Positions 5,242-12,888 of a DNA stretch of 13,269 nucleotides are shown here, one piece after another. Position 1 is the stretch's first letter; every line of letters starts with the position of its first letter. Source of the stretch: JAJYSO01 sp964579505 (GTDB lineage Bacteria; Bacteroidota; Bacteroidia; Flavobacteriales; Flavobacteriaceae); the NCBI GenBank assembly GCA_964579505.1, contig CAZOGC010000028.1, positions 1 through 13,269 of the forward strand, given 5' to 3'. The translations under genes and the position numbers were made by a program. A model generated the notes under the pieces. The model saw only the letters and a program-made list of their open reading frames with translations. It was not told the DNA's origin and ran no database searches.

Positions 5242-6111
5242 TTATTCTTCGTAAAGGTTTGCAGATTCAACAATTTCGTTCAATCCTTCCAACAAACGGT
5301 TAAAAGGATTCCCCAATAATCGTTGCGCTATTTCAGGGATATTTTCTTTTTCTTCAATACTTATATTTTTTAATTGTCGGTCATTTTTCAACCGATACTC
5401 AATAACCTGCGCCCATAAATAATCCCTGTGTTCTTCAAAACTATAAAGTGCTGTCAGTAGCGCATTCAGGACGATAGAAGAATGAAAAACAGGAGAAAAT
5501 CTCGGCTCTTGTGAAATGCTGTCGCTTTGATATAACTTGTATGCCTCGCTTGGAAGTTCAACTCTTATTTTTGCTCTTTTTAAATCAATATTTGTGTAGG
5601 TCAATTCCGAATTCTCAACGATTTCCATAAATGAAGAAACCGCTTTCAACTTTTCATATTTAATGTCTGCATTAAAAGAAAATTCACCGAAATAAGCCAA
5701 AACATCTCCTTTTCCTAAATCAAAAGAATAGCCGTTGTAGTCCGAATGTGATTGGGTATTAGAATAATTGTCTATACTTTCTTTCACAACTAAAACACAA
5801 AGAAACTCTACTCGTCCCTTAATCGCTTTCTTTGGAATAGTGAATTCAAATTTGTTGGAATCGGATGTAATAGACTTTCTGTAAAGTGTATTTGAGCAAG
5901 TTACCTCACATAAAAATTCACATTTATTGTCATTGAGAAGTTCTCGCAATTTTTGGTTCTCAAATTGAAAATCAAGATTGATTAAATATTCATCTCGTGT
6001 TTTAGTAATATCGGGCATAAATACCCCTTGTTTATATTGCTTTATATAACTATCTACGGCATCCCCGATACCTAAAACCGGGTGCGGAAAAGAAATGTCA
6101 TTGAATTTCAT
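5242..6111 (-). CDS. Uncharacterised protein between a GHKL ATPase and a DUF6339-like protein
   Basis: I do not recognise this 289-aa protein. Residues about 45-170 look beta-rich with alternating short strands (FLCEVTCSNTLYRKS, FEFTIPKKAIKGRVEFLCVL), suggesting a beta-sandwich or barrel domain. Residues 190-289 look helical (SSIVLNALLTALYSFEEHRD, then an acidic tail), suggesting oligomerisation or partner binding. No catalytic triad, zinc ligands or P-loop are visible. Its ATG lies within the last 14 bases of the upstream ATPase gene in another frame, which implies translational coupling and probably fixed stoichiometry with the ATPase. The next gene starts 2 bases after its stop. The arrangement suggests a three-protein module. 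Confidence 0.7.
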   Translation of the reverse strand: MKFNDISFPHPVLGIGDAVDSYIKQYKQGVFMPDITKTRDEYLINLDFQFENQKLRELLNDNKCEFLCEVTCSNTLYRKSITSDSNKFEFTIPKKAIKGRVEFLCVLVVKESIDNYSNTQSHSDYNGYSFDLGKGDVLAYFGEFSFNADIKYEKLKAVSSFMEIVENSELTYTNIDLKRAKIRVELPSEAYKLYQSDSISQEPRFSPVFHSSIVLNALLTALYSFEEHRDYLWAQVIEYRLKNDRQLKNISIEEKENIPEIAQRLLGNPFNRLLEGLNEIVESANLYEE

Positions 6112-8065
6112 ACGCTCTTAATTTTACGGAATGTGCCAAGTTATCGGCAAATTGTACCTTTATTTTATTACTCCCAGGTTCTAATTTTACGTTTTTAATC
6201 GTGTTCTTTTCAGGTGTACCCAAATCGCAATTTCTAATGCTGACCCCATCTTCTCTGTCATTATCCGAACCCACAAATAATTCCAACTCAGCCTTTTCAA
6301 TTTGTCGGTCTGCATTAACAACTAAAATGTGAAATAGGTTACCATTTTCTTGTTGAGCAAAAGACCTAAACCCAACATTAATGAACATTTTACTTTTGGT
6401 CGGACTATCTTCATTTTTATCGCCTGTTGAACCTCCGGAATCTCCTTTTCCGGGTTGGTCACCGCCACCGCTTTCATTTTCACCTCCTGAAGTTGTTCTT
6501 TCGCTTCCATCTTCATTTTGTTCTATGTCATCACTTTCCTTGACTTCGGAATTTGATTTGATTGTTGGTTTAATTTTTATCGGTTCATCTTCTGTGGATT
6601 GCATCCCGGTTTCATCATCCGTTGCTTCTTTGGTTTCTTTTCCGAAAGCGGTATTATGATTATTTCCATCAAAATCATATTCCTCTTCTTTTTCCGCCAA
6701 ATCTTCAGGAATGGACAAATATTCTTCCAATCCTAAAAATGCTGCTTTTTTTCCTGCTTTTACTTTTGACAACTCTTCGAGCTTCCCATTTATAAAGTTG
6801 CTTATTTCGTTTTCTGCTTTACGAGCAGTTTTATCGATTTTACCTTCTTTTTTCGGATAGTTTTCTTTTTGCCATACATTGTGGGCGGGGTTTTCCATTA
6901 ATCGTAAGATTTCATTTCCTCTTTCGTTTTCACAAACGAAAACGGCTGAATAACCGATTACTTTTCTGTTGGTTCTTTTAAAAACGACCATTTTAGGTTT
7001 TCTGAAATGTGCTGTCCTATTGGGTAAACTTTTCTCCAAGTAAACGTATAGTTTGACGCTCCCAAGAGTTTCCAAAGTTTCTTCAAATACCCGAAATTGG
7101 TCGCTTGTTCCGGCATACTTTACAGCTTTAAAATAGGATTTAGGATTCCACGACTCAATTTCGGTGGTTGCGCCACTCTCAAATTGTCCTTCAAAATACT
7201 CATCCATTATCTGCGACAAATTATCGTGATTAATTGTTACATCATCAATTTCAACAACTAATTTATTGTCGTGAATGGCTAACCAAAAATTATTAAGAAC
7301 CGATTTAACCATTATTGTTTTTCGGTGTCGCTCATCCCAGAGCCCGATAATATTTACATCGGTGCCTTGTTCGTTTCTATTAAAAATTTCGGGAATTTTG
7401 CCTTCCTCATTCGTAGGTTCTCCGTTGTTATTGTCATAATAACCGTAAGCGGTTAATTTTTCATCGGAATCATTTTTATGGGTAGTTAAAATCGTTGAGC
7501 CTTCAAAAAACACTTTATCCTCATTGGTTCGTGTTGATACAATTATTGTTTTTATAGGAGAGAGTGTATAATAAGCACCTTTCCCGAACCCAAAAGAACC
7601 ACCTGCTCCTTGACTTTTGGCACTTACACCGCCTGCCCTTAAAAAAGCGTAAAAAGGAGATTTTGTATCGCTTTCTTCATAATTCATTCCGACCGTGTTG
7701 TAATCCGAGATTTTCATACAGTTTAAATTCAACCGTTTCATTCCCTCTCTATCTCCGTTCAAGTAATACAGCATCTGTTCAAACAGTCGTTTGGCATTAT
7801 CATTTTCGGGGTAATATGAATTGCATTGATTGATGTGAGTTTCAATATCAAAAAATCCGGGATAATCGTTTCTGTCTAACTCAAAGAAACTGAAATCAAC
7901 TTTTACAGGTTCATTTTCATTGTCAATTGCATCTAAAGAATTTTGAATAGCTTCTCGAACAATCGAATAATACGGTTGTCCCTTAAACTTTTCATCAACG
8001 GGGTCATTTGGTCCAACATCCCTTCCTCCTTCTGCTTTAAAATGCCATTTACAGTTTTTTTCCAT
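6098..8065 (-). CDS. GHKL-fold ATPase with acidic linker and C-terminal beta domain
   Basis: In this 655-aa protein the N-terminal 270 residues form a GHKL (HSP90/MutL/histidine-kinase-like) ATPase. The N box is REAIQNSLDA (37-46) with Glu38 and Asn42. The G1 box is SDYNTVGM (120-127) with Asp121 and Gly126. The lid is glycine-rich, SFGFGKGAYY (157-166), and GTDV (234-237) is the last box. Residues 280-450 probably form the second GHKL-associated domain. Residues about 455-558 are acidic, Ser/Gly-rich and surely disordered (GGENESGGGDQPGKGDSGGS). Residues 559-655 look like a separate beta domain. GHKL ATPases dimerise on ATP and act as clamps or switches. It starts 6 bases after the 75-aa gene and overlaps the 289-aa gene by 14 bases. 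A sensor or clamp role in defence is inferred from its neighbours. Confidence 0.8.
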   Translation of the reverse strand: MEKNCKWHFKAEGGRDVGPNDPVDEKFKGQPYYSIVREAIQNSLDAIDNENEPVKVDFSFFELDRNDYPGFFDIETHINQCNSYYPENDNAKRLFEQMLYYLNGDREGMKRLNLNCMKISDYNTVGMNYEESDTKSPFYAFLRAGGVSAKSQGAGGSFGFGKGAYYTLSPIKTIIVSTRTNEDKVFFEGSTILTTHKNDSDEKLTAYGYYDNNNGEPTNEEGKIPEIFNRNEQGTDVNIIGLWDERHRKTIMVKSVLNNFWLAIHDNKLVVEIDDVTINHDNLSQIMDEYFEGQFESGATTEIESWNPKSYFKAVKYAGTSDQFRVFEETLETLGSVKLYVYLEKSLPNRTAHFRKPKMVVFKRTNRKVIGYSAVFVCENERGNEILRLMENPAHNVWQKENYPKKEGKIDKTARKAENEISNFINGKLEELSKVKAGKKAAFLGLEEYLSIPEDLAEKEEEYDFDGNNHNTAFGKETKEATDDETGMQSTEDEPIKIKPTIKSNSEVKESDDIEQNEDGSERTTSGGENESGGGDQPGKGDSGGSTGDKNEDSPTKSKMFINVGFRSFAQQENGNLFHILVVNADRQIEKAELELFVGSDNDREDGVSIRNCDLGTPEKNTIKNVKLEPGSNKIKVQFADNLAHSVKLRAYEIQ

Positions 8066-8071
8066 AATTTT

Positions 8072-8299
8072 TTAAAATTTAAAGCCTGATTTGTTCGTTT
8101 TGCTCATTCCCTTGTCAAAAAGGAGCTTAGTTTCTTTTAACGACTTGTTTATTTCCCTAAACATCAACTCAACATCTTTCTCGGTATATTCATAATTATT
8201 TTTGTTGGCACAGTTCCCCAATAAGTTGAGTGTGTCAATGATTTTTTGCACTCGATTGGAAGCCACTTTTTCAAATCTATCTCTGCGTTTTGTATTCAT
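8072..8299 (-). CDS. Small basic protein heading the leftward operon
   Basis: The 75-aa protein begins with a basic helix (MNTKRRDRFEKVASNRVQKI), followed by NLLGNCANKNNYEYTEKDVE and a helical, Lys-rich end. It looks mostly helical, with no known motif. I believe similar small proteins containing N-R-V, L-G-N-C-x-N and Y-E-Y-T occur at the head of defence-type operons, but I know no function. It is the first gene after the divergent promoter and lies 6 bases before the GHKL ATPase, so it belongs to the same message. A DNA-binding regulator acting on the intergenic repeats is a reasonable guess. The ATG at 8299 sits about 24 bases after the predicted start of transcription. Confidence 0.7.
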   Translation of the reverse strand: MNTKRRDRFEKVASNRVQKIIDTLNLLGNCANKNNYEYTEKDVELMFREINKSLKETKLLFDKGMSKTNKSGFKF

Positions 8300-8328
8300 T
8301 TCATTACCTTTGATAGGTTAAAACAGAG

Positions 8329-8359
8329 CAAATATACGCTACATTATTTAATTATGCAA
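8329..8359 (-). promoter_or_regulatory. Bacteroidota-type promoter of the leftward operon
   Basis: On the minus strand, TTG (8359 to 8357), 20 bases, then TATATTTG (8336 to 8329) matches the consensus with the same spacing as the toxin-antitoxin promoter. The predicted start is near 8323, giving a leader of about 24 bases to the ATG at 8299. Confidence 0.6.
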
Positions 8360-8390
8360 ATATTTAGTGTATATTTTTAAAATGTAGTGT
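8331..8390. promoter_or_regulatory. Shared operator-like inverted repeats between the divergent operons
   Basis: AATATACGCTACATT (8331-8345) has two partners. Its left part, AATATACGCT, is complementary at 9 of 10 bases to AGTGTATATT (8366-8375). Its right part, ACGCTACATT, is complementary at 9 of 10 to AATGTAGTGT (8381-8390). The repeats cover the leftward promoter and lie just ahead of the rightward ATG at 8406. A single repressor bound here could silence both operons. A possible rightward -7 box is TAAATTAG (8393-8400), one base off consensus, which would give a leaderless first gene. Confidence 0.5.
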
Positions 8391-8405
8391 GCTAAATTAG
8401 ACATA

Positions 8406-8831
8406 ATGGATAGACTAACAAAGGAGCAACGAAGAAAAAATATGCAAGCGGTTAAGAATAAAGATTCTAAAATCGAGATTATGCTTGGTAAAGCTCTGTG
8501 GAGTAAAGGTTATAGATACCGCAAAAATGATAAGACGGTTTTCGGCAAACCGGATTTTACTTTTAAAAAATATAAAATTGCCGTATTTTGTGATAGTGAA
8601 TTTTGGCACGGCAAAAATTGGCAAGAAAGGAAACACGACCATAAGACTAACATTGAGTTTTGGCATAAAAAGATTGAAAGAAATATAGAACGAGATAAAG
8701 AAGTAAATGCAAAATTGAACAAACAAGGTTGGAGAATTATTAGATTTTGGGGACAGGATATCAAGAAAAATTTGTTATTTTGTGTCGAAAAAGTTGTAAA
8801 AGCAATAAATGAAGAGAAAAGGAAGCATTAA
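8406..8831 (+). CDS. vsr: Vsr-like DNA mismatch/restriction endonuclease
   Basis: The 141-aa protein matches the very-short-patch-repair endonuclease family: MDRLTKEQRRKNMQAVKNKD (1-20), GKPDFTF with Asp50, then IAVFCDSEFWHG (58-69) with His68, and GWRIIRFWGQDI (108-119). Vsr enzymes nick 5' of the T in T:G mismatches left by deamination of 5-methylcytosine. Relatives linked to other methyltransferases may cut DNA as restriction enzymes. The zinc ligands of E. coli Vsr around GCFWHHHHC are not kept; this protein reads SEFWHGKNW, with Glu65 in place of the cysteine. The gene overlaps the methyltransferase gene by 23 bases, the classic pairing. It is the first gene of the rightward operon, with the ATG about 5 bases after a weak promoter box. 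Confidence 0.88.
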   Translation: MDRLTKEQRRKNMQAVKNKDSKIEIMLGKALWSKGYRYRKNDKTVFGKPDFTFKKYKIAVFCDSEFWHGKNWQERKHDHKTNIEFWHKKIERNIERDKEVNAKLNKQGWRIIRFWGQDIKKNLLFCVEKVVKAINEEKRKH

Positions 8832-9867
8832 AGCGGTTGATTTTTTTTGTTCCGGGGGCGGAATGAGTTCCGGAATGCAAAAAGCCGGAATTGACATTCT
8901 TGCCGGAATAGACTTTGACTCAAGTTGCCAAGAAACTTACGAAGCCAATATTAAAGGAGCAGAATTTATTCACGCTGATGTTTTTGAACTGCAGGAAAAA
9001 GAATTGCAAAAACGCCTTTCACTCAAAAAGAATGATGATAATTTATTGCTTATCGGCTGTAGTCCTTGTCAGTTTTGGAGCATCATACGAAGTTCTAAGA
9101 AGAAATCTGAACAGTCAAAAGACCTTTTAAAAGAATTTAGGCGCTTTGTTGAATATTTCAACCCCGGATATGTCGTTGTAGAGAATGTTCCGGGCATTTT
9201 AAGAAGAAAAGAAGAAAGCGGCTTAGCTGAATTTATTGAACGACTGCAAACAAAAGGGTATAAAGTACATTTTGACGTTCACGAAGTCAGTGAGTACGGC
9301 GTGCCACAACACAGAAGAAGATTTACTTTAATTGCCAATAGGGTATCGGATATTGAATTAGAACCGATAAAAAGAAAAGGCGATAAATTAACCGTCAGAG
9401 ACGTTCTGGGTGTGGAACACGGCTTTCCGAAAGTTGAAGCCGGACATCGGGATGAAACACCTTTTATGCACACAGTGGCGGGCTTGAAAGAGATTAATAT
9501 CCAAAGACTAAAACAAACCAAAAAAAATGGTGGTACACGTCTTGCTTACGTAAATTCCGATTTAGCCATAGAGTGCCATAAACACGACAATTTGAATTTT
9601 AAAGATTCTTATGGACGTATGTTTTGGGACAGACCTTCTCCAACCATTACAACCAAATTTTTTAGCATATCGAACGGACGTTTTGCCCATCCGGAAGAAA
9701 ATCGAGCCATCTCCTTACGTGAAGGAGCAACTCTACAATCTTTCCCCAAAAGATACATCTTTAAAACGACAAGTATCGCCAATACGGCAAGAATGATTGG
9801 CAATGCCGTTCCGCCAAAATATGCGGAAGCGATTGGGAAAGCGATAATCCAAAATAGTGATAGATGA
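8809..9867 (+). CDS. dcm: DNA (cytosine-5) methyltransferase
   Basis: The 352-aa protein keeps every C5-methyltransferase motif in order. Motif I is AVDFFCSGGG (9-18), binding S-adenosylmethionine. Motif IV is GCSPCQFWS (83-91) with catalytic Cys87. Motif VI is VVENVPG (123-129), motif VIII is YGVPQHRRRFTLIA (163-176), and motifs IX-X are TLQSFPKRY (308-316) and MIGNAVPP (329-336). Residues about 180-280 are the target-recognition region, which is short; the target sequence cannot be read from it. It should protect host DNA from the locus nuclease and create the 5-methylcytosines that Vsr repairs. Its ATG lies inside the vsr gene, and its TGA overlaps the next ATG by 4 bases, so both junctions look translationally coupled. 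The symbol is generic. Confidence 0.92.
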   Translation: MKRKGSIKAVDFFCSGGGMSSGMQKAGIDILAGIDFDSSCQETYEANIKGAEFIHADVFELQEKELQKRLSLKKNDDNLLLIGCSPCQFWSIIRSSKKKSEQSKDLLKEFRRFVEYFNPGYVVVENVPGILRRKEESGLAEFIERLQTKGYKVHFDVHEVSEYGVPQHRRRFTLIANRVSDIELEPIKRKGDKLTVRDVLGVEHGFPKVEAGHRDETPFMHTVAGLKEINIQRLKQTKKNGGTRLAYVNSDLAIECHKHDNLNFKDSYGRMFWDRPSPTITTKFFSISNGRFAHPEENRAISLREGATLQSFPKRYIFKTTSIANTARMIGNAVPPKYAEAIGKAIIQNSDR

Positions 9868-11492
9868 GCGAAGAAAAACTTTCGATGTCGTTCGAACCAA
9901 ACACCATACAACATCTTGGTGTAAAAATGTACTCAACAATGCCTCCTGCATTAGCAGAGTTAATCGCAAACGCTTATGATGCTTGTGCAACAGAAGTTTA
10001 TATTCGGCTGTATGATGCCAATGAAAAGAAAGTGGTTGTTGAAGACAACGGTGTCGGAATGTCGTTTGAGCAAGTCAATGATTACTTTTTAAAAATAGGA
10101 AGAAACAGACGAGCAGAAAACCAACAATCGCAATGTGGTAGAATACCGACAGGGAAAAAAGGTCTTGGCAAATTAGCTCTTTTCGGCATTGGCGACACCA
10201 TAAACATAACGACTTATCAAGGAAAAGAAGGTGTAAGTTTCAATCTTGATTGGAACGAAATCTTGAATACAACAGGAACTTATCAGCCTAAATTTAATCG
10301 TTCGGAAAATGACGAAAAGAAAAAGGGTACAACAATAACGCTTACAAACTTGAAAAGAAAAACAGGATTTCCTGTTGAAGATTATGCGGAAAGCATTGCG
10401 AAACTTTTCAATTTTCAAGACCAATTTATCGTTTACCTTTCGTTAAATGACGGAGAAGCAATTAAAATTGACAACAAACTGAAATATCAGAATATCATTT
10501 CTGAATTTGAATGGAACATTCAAGATATTATTAAAGCAAATGACAAACAATATTCTGAAAAAGATAATATACAGGGAACTATTGTTACAACCGAAAAACC
10601 GCTAAAAGCAAATTTGCGTGGTGTTACACTTTTTGCAAATGGTAGAATGGTAAATTATCCGGAGTTTTTCAGCCCTTCGGAATCGAGCCACTTTTATTCT
10701 TATACAACAGGCTGGCTAAATGTTGATTTTATTGATAATTGGGACGAAGATGTAATTTCTACCAATCGTCAGTCTATTGATTGGGAAAACCCGAAAACTG
10801 CTGAATTGCGAGAATATCTTGCTTCTTGCTTGTCAATTATTGAAAGACAATGGAGAGAAAAACGCAAAGACAAAAAGAAAGAAAAGATTAGTAAAACGAT
10901 AAATTTAAATATAAAAGATTGGTTGGGTAAACTTCCAACTGAAAACAATATACAAACGAATGTTGAAACGATTGTAAATTTATTGGATGATACTCCCGAA
11001 TTATCGGAAGACACACAGCAAAAAGTAACACGATTACTGCATCAAATTGCACCGGAATATGCCAATTTACATTGGAGAAACTTAGAAAACGACATTCGTT
11101 CTGTTTCCGAAAAATACTATCAAAATGCAGACTATTATACGGCATTTATTGAAGCGTTGAAAAAGTATGTATCAGAGGTTAAAAAGAAATCAGGCATTTC
11201 AAATATGTTAGACCGAAATTTGATGCAAGCTGTTTTTAACGGAAAATTACTCGTAACGAAAAAGTATAAGAAAACAGATAGTTCAGATTTTGATAAACTA
11301 ACCATTCAGAATATAGAGGACGGACAGAAATTATTATCCGAAGGAATTGTAGCAGGAGGAAGAAATCCTTTACAGCACGAAGAACATCTTGAATTAAGTA
11401 AAACAGGTTTGTTTTCAGAGAAAGACTGCTTAGATTTTCTAAGTTTGCTTTCACATTTGTATAAACGATTAAATGACGCAGAAAAACTGTAA
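9864..11492 (+). CDS. GHKL ATPase (MutL/MORC-like) fused to a C-terminal HEPN-like domain
   Basis: In this 542-aa protein the N-terminal ATPase is textbook GHKL: N box AELIANAYDA (31-40) with Glu32 and Asn36, G1 box DNGVGM (61-66), lid TGKKGLGKLALFGIG (96-110), and GTTI (155-158). A second domain ends near residue 330. A basic helical link follows (REKRKDKKKEKISK, 331-344), then a helical region. The last 100 residues resemble the Ymh/TIGR02391 family and contain GGRNPLQHEE (498-507). R500-N-x3-H505 fits the Rx4-6H motif of HEPN ribonucleases, with the usual polar residue after Arg. The likely logic is ATP-gated clamping or sensing that controls an RNase, giving growth arrest when DNA is unmethylated or invaded. 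It overlaps the methyltransferase stop by 4 bases and the next ATG by 1. ATPase is sure; HEPN activity is inferred. Confidence 0.85.
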   Translation: MSEEKLSMSFEPNTIQHLGVKMYSTMPPALAELIANAYDACATEVYIRLYDANEKKVVVEDNGVGMSFEQVNDYFLKIGRNRRAENQQSQCGRIPTGKKGLGKLALFGIGDTINITTYQGKEGVSFNLDWNEILNTTGTYQPKFNRSENDEKKKGTTITLTNLKRKTGFPVEDYAESIAKLFNFQDQFIVYLSLNDGEAIKIDNKLKYQNIISEFEWNIQDIIKANDKQYSEKDNIQGTIVTTEKPLKANLRGVTLFANGRMVNYPEFFSPSESSHFYSYTTGWLNVDFIDNWDEDVISTNRQSIDWENPKTAELREYLASCLSIIERQWREKRKDKKKEKISKTINLNIKDWLGKLPTENNIQTNVETIVNLLDDTPELSEDTQQKVTRLLHQIAPEYANLHWRNLENDIRSVSEKYYQNADYYTAFIEALKKYVSEVKKKSGISNMLDRNLMQAVFNGKLLVTKKYKKTDSSDFDKLTIQNIEDGQKLLSEGIVAGGRNPLQHEEHLELSKTGLFSEKDCLDFLSLLSHLYKRLNDAEKL

Positions 11493-12820
11493 TGCCCGAA
11501 CAACAAAATATAGAATACAAAAGCAATTGGCACAATGATTACTTGAAGTGGGTTTGCGGTTTTGCCAATGCACAAGGTGGCATAATTTACATTGGTAAAG
11601 ACGATAACGGAAATGTTATCGGATTGGAAGATTACAAAACACTGATGGAAGATATTCCCAACAAAATCCGCAATGCTATGGGAATTACCGTTGAAGTAAA
11701 TCTGCACGAATACAACAAAAAGCATTTCATAGAAATTATCGTACTTCCCTATTCCGTTCCTATTTCTTTGCGTGGCAGGTATTATTACCGAAGTGGAAGC
11801 ACTAAACAGGAACTTACGGGAGCACCATTAAATGAATTTCTGTTGAAGAAATCAGGTAAAACTTGGGATGATGTTGTAGAACCAAAAGCAACGTTTGATG
11901 ATATTGATGAAGAAATAGTTGCAAAGTTTTTGGTGATGGCAAAAGAAAAAGGACGTTTACCCGAAGTAACCGGATTGACAACCGAACAGATTTTTGACAA
12001 ATTACGCTTGACTGAGAACAACCAACTAAAACGTGCCGCACTCGTTCTGTTCGGTAAAGACCCGGGGAAATTTTATCCGAGCATTTATGTTAAAATAGGG
12101 CGTTTCAGAAAAGACGACACCGATTTGGTTTTTCAGGAAACAGAAGAAGGAAACTTGATACAACTTCATCAGGCAATTTTGCAACAAATCAATCATAAAT
12201 TTATCATCAAAAACATCACATTTGAAGGAATGTATCGGAATGAGACACCTGAATATCCAATAGAAGCATTGCGCGAAGCCATTTTAAATGCTTTGGTTCA
12301 TCGCAATTATATGGGAGCTCCGACGCAAATTCGTGTATATGACGATAAAATCACCTTTTGGAATGAAGGCAAATTACCAATCGACTTGACGTTGGAATTA
12401 TTAAAACGACCCCATTCTTCACGACCAAGAAATTTGATTATTGCAGACGTTTGCTTTAAAGGCGGGTTGATTGATGCTTGGGGACGTGGCACAATCAAAA
12501 TTATAGAATCGTGCAAACGGGCAGGACTTCCCGAACCCGAAATAATTGAAGAAAACGGTGGGATGTTGGTAACCCTTTTCAAAAACAAACTGACAGCAGA
12601 ACAGTTAACTAAACTTGGGCTGAACGAACGACAATTAAAAGCAGTTGATTATGTGAAAGAAAAAGGAAAAATTACCAATGCTGAATTACAAGAATTGTTT
12701 GGTATTTCAAAAGCAACAGCAACAAGAGATTTGACCGAATTAGTTGAAAAATATGAAATTTTTGAAAAAGTTGGACAAACAGGTGTCGGAACAAATTACG
12801 TTTTAAAAATGGGCTCATAA
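11492..12820 (+). CDS. AlbA/Schlafen-type protein with degenerate GHKL domain and winged helix
   Basis: The 442-aa protein has three parts. Residues 5-120 are an AlbA_2/Schlafen-like domain (IEYKSNWHNDYLKWVCGFAN, then GGIIYIGKDDNG and VIGL). Residues about 255-365 are the RecG-like HATPase_c_4 domain: EALREAILNALVHRNY (258-273) supplies the N box, WNEGKLP (290-296) stands where DNGxG is expected, and WGRGTIKI (330-337) follows. Residues 378-440 are a winged helix with GISKATATRDLTELVEKYEI. Family members are often called transcription regulators or RNA-binding proteins; some Schlafen folds cut RNA. The start codon shares one base with the previous stop, so it is coupled to the GHKL-HEPN gene. 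It could be the operon's regulator or a defence component. The altered G1 box suggests nucleotide binding without normal turnover. Confidence 0.82.
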   Translation: MPEQQNIEYKSNWHNDYLKWVCGFANAQGGIIYIGKDDNGNVIGLEDYKTLMEDIPNKIRNAMGITVEVNLHEYNKKHFIEIIVLPYSVPISLRGRYYYRSGSTKQELTGAPLNEFLLKKSGKTWDDVVEPKATFDDIDEEIVAKFLVMAKEKGRLPEVTGLTTEQIFDKLRLTENNQLKRAALVLFGKDPGKFYPSIYVKIGRFRKDDTDLVFQETEEGNLIQLHQAILQQINHKFIIKNITFEGMYRNETPEYPIEALREAILNALVHRNYMGAPTQIRVYDDKITFWNEGKLPIDLTLELLKRPHSSRPRNLIIADVCFKGGLIDAWGRGTIKIIESCKRAGLPEPEIIEENGGMLVTLFKNKLTAEQLTKLGLNERQLKAVDYVKEKGKITNAELQELFGISKATATRDLTELVEKYEIFEKVGQTGVGTNYVLKMGS

Positions 12821-12860
12821 AGGGTTCAAACGGCTCATAATGGGCTCAAAAAGGGTTCAT
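12811..12860 (+). repeat. Degenerate short tandem repeat across the end of the Schlafen-type gene
   Basis: About five 10-11-base units of the form GGGCTCAWAA / AGGGTTCAAA / CGGCTCATAA follow one another. The first unit contains the TAA stop of the gene (12818-12820). A longer period is visible too: ATGGGCTCATAAAGGGTTCA recurs with one change at 12840-12859. This looks like local slippage, and further copies would not change the protein. Confidence 0.6.
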
Positions 12861-12888
12861 TGATTTGTATATTTCAACGCCAACGCTC

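Noticed and set aside
6322..6659. 64-aa minus ORF and 92-aa Pro/Ser-rich plus ORF inside the 655-aa gene
   Set aside because: Both are alternate-frame readings of the low-complexity acidic linker of the GHKL ATPase.
8415..8764. Several 67-103 aa ORFs overlapping vsr
   Set aside because: They are shadows of the well-supported Vsr-like gene in other frames.
4502..12820. Naming the island as MZA, DISARM or another established system
   Set aside because: A GHKL ATPase and a methyltransferase overlap in theme, but Z1, AIPR, helicase and PLD nuclease genes that define those systems are not present.
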